Source: Cedecea colo
GTDB lineage: Bacteria; Pseudomonadota; Gammaproteobacteria; Enterobacterales; Enterobacteriaceae
Direction: 5' to 3'
NCBI RefSeq assembly: GCF_011808225.1
Contig: NZ_SOYS01000011.1
Coordinates: forward strand, 1-64,000
DNA: 64,000 nt
Below the pieces are notes generated by a model. The model worked only from the letters and a program-made list of their open reading frames with translations. It had not been told where the DNA came from and did no database searches. Made by a program: the position numbers and the translations under genes. Numbering within the stretch: the stretch's first letter is position 1; every line of letters begins with the position of its first letter. This document shows, piece after piece, positions 59,551 to 64,000 of this stretch.

Positions 59551-62376
59551 TTACTTCAGCAACGGCTTGAGGAAGCGCGCGGTATGAGAGGCAACGCATG
59601 TGGCGACCGTTTCCGGCGTGCCGGAGACAAGAATTTCACCGCCGCCGCTGCCGCCTTCCGGGCCAAGATCGACAATCCAGTCCGCGGTTTTAACCACGTC
59701 CAGATTATGTTCGATAACCACAATGGTATTTCCCTGGTCTCTGAGCTGATGCAGCACTTCAAGCAATTGCTGAATATCCGCGAAGTGCAAACCGGTGGTC
59801 GGCTCATCAAGAATATAAAGCGTTTGCCCGGTGCCGCGCTTGGAAAGCTCACGCGCCAGCTTCACACGCTGCGCTTCACCGCCGGACAGCGTTGTCGCTG
59901 ACTGGCCCAGGCGGATATAAGACAGGCCAACGTCGATTAGCGTTTGCAGCTTACGCGCCAGCGCCGGTACGGCATCAAAGAAAGCGCGCGCGTCTTCGAT
60001 GGTCATATCCAGCACTTCATGGATGCTTTTGCCTTTGTATTTAATCTCCAGCGTCTCGCGGTTATAGCGCTTGCCTCTGCACTGGTCGCACGGCACGTAG
60101 ATGTCCGGCAGGAAGTGCATCTCTACTTTAATCACGCCATCGCCCTGACAGGCTTCGCAACGCCCGCCACGCACGTTAAAGCTGAAGCGGCCCGGCGTAT
60201 AACCACGCGCGCGGGACTCCGGCACGCCGGCAAACAGCTCGCGTACCGGCGTAAACACGCCGGTATACGTCGCCGGGTTGGAACGCGGAGTGCGGCCAAT
60301 CGGGCTCTGGTCAATATCGATAACTTTATCGAAGTGTTCCAGCCCCTGTACATCGCGATAGGCTGCCGGTTCCGCAATGGTGGCGCCGTTGAGCTGGCGC
60401 TGTGCAATCGGGAACAGCGTATCGTTAATCAACGTCGATTTACCCGAGCCGGAAACCCCGGTGATACAGGTAAACAGGCCTACCGGCAGCGTCAGCGTAA
60501 CGTCTTTGAGGTTGTTGCCTCTCGCACCTACCAGCTTCAGCACTTTTTCCGGATTGGCAGGCACGCGGTTTTTGGGGACGGCAATTTCACGCTTGCCGCT
60601 CAGGTACTGTCCGGTCAGGGATTCCGGCACGGCCATAATGTCCTGCATGGTGCCTTCGGCAACGACCTGGCCGCCGTGCACGCCAGCGCCCGGCCCGATA
60701 TCAATGATATGGTCAGCCGCACGAATGGCGTCTTCATCGTGTTCAACCACAATCACGGTATTACCGAGATTACGCAGGTGAATCAGCGTTTCGAGCAGGC
60801 GTTCGTTATCGCGCTGGTGCAGGCCGATGGACGGCTCATCCAGCACGTACATTACGCCCACCAGCCCGGCCCCGATCTGGCTTGCCAGGCGGATACGCTG
60901 GGCTTCGCCGCCGGACAGCGTTTCTGCTGAGCGGGAAAGCGAAAGGTAATTCAGGCCTACGTTGACGAGGAATTTCAGGCGGTCGCCAATCTCTTTAAGC
61001 ACTTTTTCCGCGATCTGCGCACGCTGACCGCTGAGCTTCATGTTCTGGAAGAATTCCATCGCATGGCCGATGCTCATATCGGAAATAGTCGGCAGCGGAG
61101 TGTTCTCGACAAACACATGGCGCGCTTCGCGACGCAGACGAGTGCCTTCACAACTGGCGCACGGACGGTTGCTAATGAACTTCGCCAGCTCTTCGCGTAC
61201 CGCGGAAGATTCCGTCTCTTTATAGCGGCGCTCCATATTGTGCAACACGCCTTCGAACGGATGGCGGCGCACGGACGTATCGCCACGGTCGTTCATGTAC
61301 TTGAATTCGACGGTCTCCCTGCCGGAACCGTTGAGCACAACATTTTTTACCGACGCGCTCAGTTCATCCCATGAGGTTTCCACGTCGAATTTGTAGTGAT
61401 CGGCGAGTGAACGCAGCATGGTGAAGTAGTAGAAGTTGCGGCGATCCCAGCCGCGGATTGCGCCGCCAGCCAGCGACAGTTCGCCATTTTGCACCACCCG
61501 ATCCGGGTCGAAGTACTGCTGAACGCCCAGCCCGTCGCAGGTTGGGCATGCGCCAGCCGGGTTATTGAAAGAGAACAGGCGAGGCTCTAATTCACGCATG
61601 CTGTAGCCGCAAATTGGGCAGGCGAAGTTGGCGGAGAACAGCAGTTCTTCGGCGGTTTCGTCGTCCATATTAGCCACCACGGCGGAACCACCGGACAGCT
61701 CAAGCGCGGTTTCAAATGACTCTGCCAGGCGCTGGCCGATATCTTCGCGCACCTTGAAACGGTCCACGACCACTTCAATGGTATGTTTTTTCTGTAGCTC
61801 AAGCTTTGGCGGATCGGAAAGATCGCACACCTCGCCGTCGATACGGGCGCGGATATAACCCTGGCTTGCGAGGTTTTCCAGCGTTTTAGCGTGCTCGCCT
61901 TTGCGGTCTTTGATGATAGGCGCAAGCAGCATCAGACGCCGGCCTTCAGGCTGGGCCAGTACGTTATCCACCATCTGGCTGACGGTTTGCGCCGCGAGCG
62001 GAACATTGTGATCCGGGCAGCGCGGCTCACCCACGCGTGCATATAACAGACGCAGGTAGTCGTGAATTTCAGTAATGGTGCCGACGGTAGATCGTGGGTT
62101 GTGCGACGTGGATTTCTGTTCGATAGAAATCGCAGGTGACAGCCCTTCGATGTGGTCAACATCGGGCTTTTCCATCAATGACAGGAACTGACGCGCATAG
62201 GCGGAGAGAGACTCAACGTAACGACGTTGCCCCTCAGCGTATAAGGTGTCGAAAGCCAGTGAGGATTTGCCAGAACCCGAAAGCCCGGTCACGACAATGA
62301 GTTTGTCGCGAGGGATTATGAGGTTGATATTCTTGAGATTATGGGTGCGGGCGCCCCGAACTTCGATCTTATCCAT
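59551..62376 (-). CDS. uvrA: Excinuclease ABC subunit A
   Basis: Damage-recognition ATPase of nucleotide excision repair. It has 941 residues (940 in E. coli). Two ABC modules carry Walker [11 protein letters not shown] (about 31) and [10 protein letters not shown] (about 640), and signatures LSGGEAQRI and [11 protein letters not shown]. Zinc cysteines are seen in CPICG with CPTCDGLG, in CASCEGTRL, and in CEACQGDG with CDQCRGKR. A LexA box 84 bases upstream indicates SOS induction. It is divergent from ssb. Confidence 0.98.
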   Translation of the reverse strand: MDKIEVRGARTHNLKNINLIIPRDKLIVVTGLSGSGKSSLAFDTLYAEGQRRYVESLSAYARQFLSLMEKPDVDHIEGLSPAISIEQKSTSHNPRSTVGTITEIHDYLRLLYARVGEPRCPDHNVPLAAQTVSQMVDNVLAQPEGRRLMLLAPIIKDRKGEHAKTLENLASQGYIRARIDGEVCDLSDPPKLELQKKHTIEVVVDRFKVREDIGQRLAESFETALELSGGSAVVANMDDETAEELLFSANFACPICGYSMRELEPRLFSFNNPAGACPTCDGLGVQQYFDPDRVVQNGELSLAGGAIRGWDRRNFYYFTMLRSLADHYKFDVETSWDELSASVKNVVLNGSGRETVEFKYMNDRGDTSVRRHPFEGVLHNMERRYKETESSAVREELAKFISNRPCASCEGTRLRREARHVFVENTPLPTISDMSIGHAMEFFQNMKLSGQRAQIAEKVLKEIGDRLKFLVNVGLNYLSLSRSAETLSGGEAQRIRLASQIGAGLVGVMYVLDEPSIGLHQRDNERLLETLIHLRNLGNTVIVVEHDEDAIRAADHIIDIGPGAGVHGGQVVAEGTMQDIMAVPESLTGQYLSGKREIAVPKNRVPANPEKVLKLVGARGNNLKDVTLTLPVGLFTCITGVSGSGKSTLINDTLFPIAQRQLNGATIAEPAAYRDVQGLEHFDKVIDIDQSPIGRTPRSNPATYTGVFTPVRELFAGVPESRARGYTPGRFSFNVRGGRCEACQGDGVIKVEMHFLPDIYVPCDQCRGKRYNRETLEIKYKGKSIHEVLDMTIEDARAFFDAVPALARKLQTLIDVGLSYIRLGQSATTLSGGEAQRVKLARELSKRGTGQTLYILDEPTTGLHFADIQQLLEVLHQLRDQGNTIVVIEHNLDVVKTADWIVDLGPEGGSGGGEILVSGTPETVATCVASHTARFLKPLLK

Positions 62377-62459
62377 TCACCTTTCCCGGATTAAAAGCTT
62401 TTGCCCGGCCGCATGATGCCACCGGCGATCGTAAACGGTTAATTATGACACAATAAAAC

Positions 62460-62475
62460 CTGAATGGATATCCAG
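62460..62475 (-). promoter_or_regulatory. LexA box of uvrA
   Basis: On the minus strand CTGGATATCCATTCAG differs at only two positions from the E. coli uvrA box CTGTATATTCATTCAG. It lies in the uvrA-ssb divergent gap and could influence both genes. Confidence 0.85.
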
Positions 62476-62601
62476 TGTTTTAATGCAATGATGTATAATG
62501 CACCAGGATTCTGGAATACATCCCGCAGCTATAAACATTGGGGGTGGCATGGTAGAATCGAGGGTTTACACTATTCATAAAACGTTTCAGGAGACACGAT
62601 C

Positions 62602-63141
62602 ATGGCCAGCAGAGGCGTAAACAAGGTGATTCTCGTCGGGAATCTGGGTCAGGACCCGGAAGTACGCTACATGCCAAATGGTGGCGCCGTTGCCAACATT
62701 ACCCTGGCCACGTCAGAGTCCTGGCGCGATAAGCAAACCGGCGAAACCAAAGAGAAAACTGAATGGCACCGCGTTGTGCTGTTCGGCAAACTGGCGGAAG
62801 TGGCAGGCGAATACCTGCGTAAAGGTTCCCAGGTTTATATCGAAGGCGCACTGCAAACGCGCAAATGGACCGATCAGGCTGGCGTTGAAAAATACACCAC
62901 CGAAGTCGTGGTAAACGTGGGCGGCACCATGCAGATGCTGGGTGGTCGTGGCGGCGGTGCAGGCACACCGGCTGGCGGCGGCAACGGCGGGCAGCAGCAG
63001 GGCGGTTGGGGTCAACCTCAGCAGCCACAGGGCGGCAATCAGTTCAGCGGCGGCGCGCAGTCTCGTCCGCAGCAGCAGAGCACCCCGGCTCCGTCTAATA
63101 ATGAACCACCGATGGATTTTGACGACGATATTCCGTTCTGA
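62602..63141 (+). CDS. ssb: Single-stranded DNA-binding protein
   Basis: Tetrameric protein that coats single-stranded DNA in replication, recombination and repair. It has 179 residues: an N-terminal OB fold (to about residue 112), a Gly/Gln-rich disordered linker (about 113-168) and the acidic tip MDFDDDIPF that recruits partner proteins. AGGAG lies 10 bases before the ATG. It is divergent from uvrA and followed by a strong terminator. Confidence 0.98.
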   Translation: MASRGVNKVILVGNLGQDPEVRYMPNGGAVANITLATSESWRDKQTGETKEKTEWHRVVLFGKLAEVAGEYLRKGSQVYIEGALQTRKWTDQAGVEKYTTEVVVNVGGTMQMLGGRGGGAGTPAGGGNGGQQQGGWGQPQQPQGGNQFSGGAQSRPQQQSTPAPSNNEPPMDFDDDIPF

Positions 63142-63176
63142 TTCCGTCCAGAATAAAGAACGTCGCTTAAGGCATC

Positions 63177-63212
63177 AAAAAACCCCTGCCGTTTATTCGG
63201 CGGGGGTTTTTG
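63177..63212 (+). terminator. ssb terminator
   Basis: AAAACCCCTGCCG pairs with CGGCGGGGGTTTT (one G-T pair) around TTTATT, with A residues before and T residues after. Either strand could use it, so it may also serve yjcB. Confidence 0.88.
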
Positions 63213-63240
63213 TTTACGTACCTTTTCGACGCCTCGCCAC

Positions 63241-63522
63241 TCAGGTAATGACCATCGGCCATTCTGGCGGAGCGTGGCTTGAGATTTCGACCATCACCTC
63301 TTTAAAGGATGTCCACATCACCGCGAAGTCTGCAGCCGTCAGGCCTAACAGCCCGGTAGCAAACCACAATGCTGCGGCGATCCCAAGCCCGCTGCTTGCC
63401 ACAGCCAGAAACGCGTAGTCAGATTTGCGAAACTGAATATTTAACGTGCTGGCAAGAAACATCAGAACTGCACTAAACAATGGCCAGCGCATCAGTAACA
63501 CGCCGGTGGTGATGGTAGTCAT
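63241..63522 (-). CDS. yjcB: YjcB family inner-membrane protein
   Basis: 93 residues, the E. coli YjcB length, with the conserved MASTLN-type segment FLASTLNIQFRKSDYAFLAV. Two to three hydrophobic stretches (residues about 8-25, 36-55 and 50-65) suggest an inner-membrane protein. The function is unknown. It lies downstream of ssb in convergent orientation, as in E. coli. A perfect CRP site stands about 140 bases upstream of its start and could activate it. Confidence 0.85.
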   Translation of the reverse strand: MTTITTGVLLMRWPLFSAVLMFLASTLNIQFRKSDYAFLAVASSGLGIAAALWFATGLLGLTAADFAVMWTSFKEVMVEISSHAPPEWPMVIT

Positions 63523-63659
63523 GAAACCAATCCTCTTAAGGCAAACTTATCAGGCATAACGGCTCGCTACAAAGACAGGCGCAAAAAGAGGCGATGCGGG
63601 GACGTCAGCAGGATAAGTTTTTTGCAAAAATGTAAACTAAATCGTTGTTGCATGAAGTG

Positions 63660-63675
63660 TGTGAAGTCTATCACA
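63660..63675. promoter_or_regulatory. Perfect CRP-binding palindrome
   Basis: TGTGA-AGTCTA-TCACA is an exact match to the CRP consensus TGTGA-N6-TCACA. On the minus strand a TACATT (63634-63629) lies at the distance expected for a CRP-activated promoter leading into yjcB. Rightward use is also possible. Confidence 0.75.
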
Positions 63676-63704
63676 TTTGTCTTTTTAATCACCAGATGTA
63701 CGGT

Positions 63705-63738
63705 GCGTTTTTTGCGCGTTTTTTGCGCGTTTTTCTGC
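63705..63738. repeat. 11-base tandem repeat GCGTTTTTTGC
   Basis: Two exact copies of GCGTTTTTTGC are followed by a third imperfect copy (GCGTTTTTCTGC), about 30 bases to the right of the CRP site. Confidence 0.8.
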
Positions 63739-63919
63739 GTCGGGCGATGGTGCAGAAGAGGGAAGAAACGCGCGTTGCGTCAAAAGATATGTATCTTTCA
63801 GAACTGCCGATGGTTAACGTTCATGCGTATGGTGATTTTACTTAACGAATTATTCTCTGCTATTTAAAATAAGATAATAAACATATCTTCACAGCCCTAT
63901 TAAATATTGCGTCATGAAT

Positions 63920-63945
63920 AGCTGATTTTTTCCGCAGCTTTTTTT
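63920..63945 (+). terminator. Weak intrinsic terminator at the right end
   Basis: AGCTG/CAGCT (5 bp) with a 10-base loop is followed by seven T residues. The short stem makes it uncertain. Confidence 0.4.
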
Positions 63946-64000
63946 ATGTTCATCTGTGTTTTGCCGTTAAGAATAAAAAGTCTATTGCTAATGTATGATT

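Larger units (their letters stand above)
63523..64000. other. Right-end intergenic region with possible small transcription unit
   Basis: 478 bases without a recognised gene and very A/T-rich after 63840. It contains a perfect CRP palindrome (63660), a tandem repeat (63705), a 32-codon frame from ATG 63747 to 63845 (MVQKREETRVASKDMYLSEL...) with a poor ribosome-binding site, and a weak terminator (63920). None of these proves a gene. E. coli has pdeC after yjcB, and any counterpart lies beyond the window. Confidence 0.4.

Noticed and set aside
63622-63867. An 81-residue frame at the right end
   Set aside because: Cysteine- and arginine-rich low-quality translation running through the CRP site and tandem repeat, without a ribosome-binding site.

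Overview
The window is chromosomal DNA from a member of the Enterobacteriaceae. It follows, gene for gene, the E. coli 90-92 min backbone from the end of an rRNA operon through metA-aceBAK-iclR-metH, lysC-pgi-yjbEFGH, the maltose regulon, ubiCA-plsB-dgkA-lexA-dinF, dusA-qor-dnaB-alr-tyrB and uvrA-ssb. Protein lengths and catalytic motifs match the E. coli orthologues closely. It is not E. coli K-12: it carries a complete Klebsiella-type sorbose operon (sorCDFBAME), a molybdate-type ABC cassette with ModD, panS, a cupin gene and a TraF-like barrel, and it lacks intact pepE, aphA, yjbL, yjbM and pspG. The genus cannot be fixed from the sequence alone (Klebsiella, Enterobacter, Cedecea and relatives all fit).

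Layout. 1-284: 3' tip of 23S rRNA, 5S rRNA and the rrn terminator. 488-11180: methionine and glyoxylate genes (metA; aceBAK with convergent iclR; metH). 11447-13548: yjbB and a small lipoprotein gene. 13596-20013: sorbose operon on the minus strand, ending in a chimeric gene relic (pepE fragment joined to a shikimate-dehydrogenase-like fragment). 20114-21259: convergent rluF and yjbD. 21414-25972: accessory block modD / modABC and panS. 26002-33620: lysC with its lysine riboswitch, pgi, and the exopolysaccharide-linked yjbEFGH. 33836-42156: psiE and the divergent malEFG / malK-lamB-malM transcription units. 42318-48873: ubiCA, plsB, dgkA, lexA-dinF. 49112-53098: yjbJ, zur, cupin, TraF-like protein, dusA. 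53313-58282: qor, dnaB, alr, tyrB. 58344-63522: aphA relic, yjbQR, uvrA, ssb, yjcB. The last 480 bases hold a perfect CRP palindrome, a short tandem repeat and a possible small transcription unit.

Regulation readable in the sequence includes four tandem Met boxes before metA, IclR operators before aceB and iclR, a lysine riboswitch before lysC, LexA boxes before lexA and uvrA, MalT and CRP sites between malE and malK, a ModE-like operator between modD and modA, and a family of CAC-NTTT-GTG repeats upstream of sorC.

The most interesting signals are: (1) a palindromic, GC-rich intergenic repeat family with four good copies, two of which sit exactly where E. coli places REP/BIME elements (aceA-aceK and malF-malE); in the aceA-aceK copy an 11-bp outer stem buries the aceK Shine-Dalgarno; (2) the pepE/SDH-like chimera at the sorE 3' end; (3) a decayed aphA whose mutations can be listed one by one; (4) the molybdate/ModD cassette; and (5) an orphan CRP site and terminator pair at the right edge. 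I did not find a clearly new defence or mobile system.
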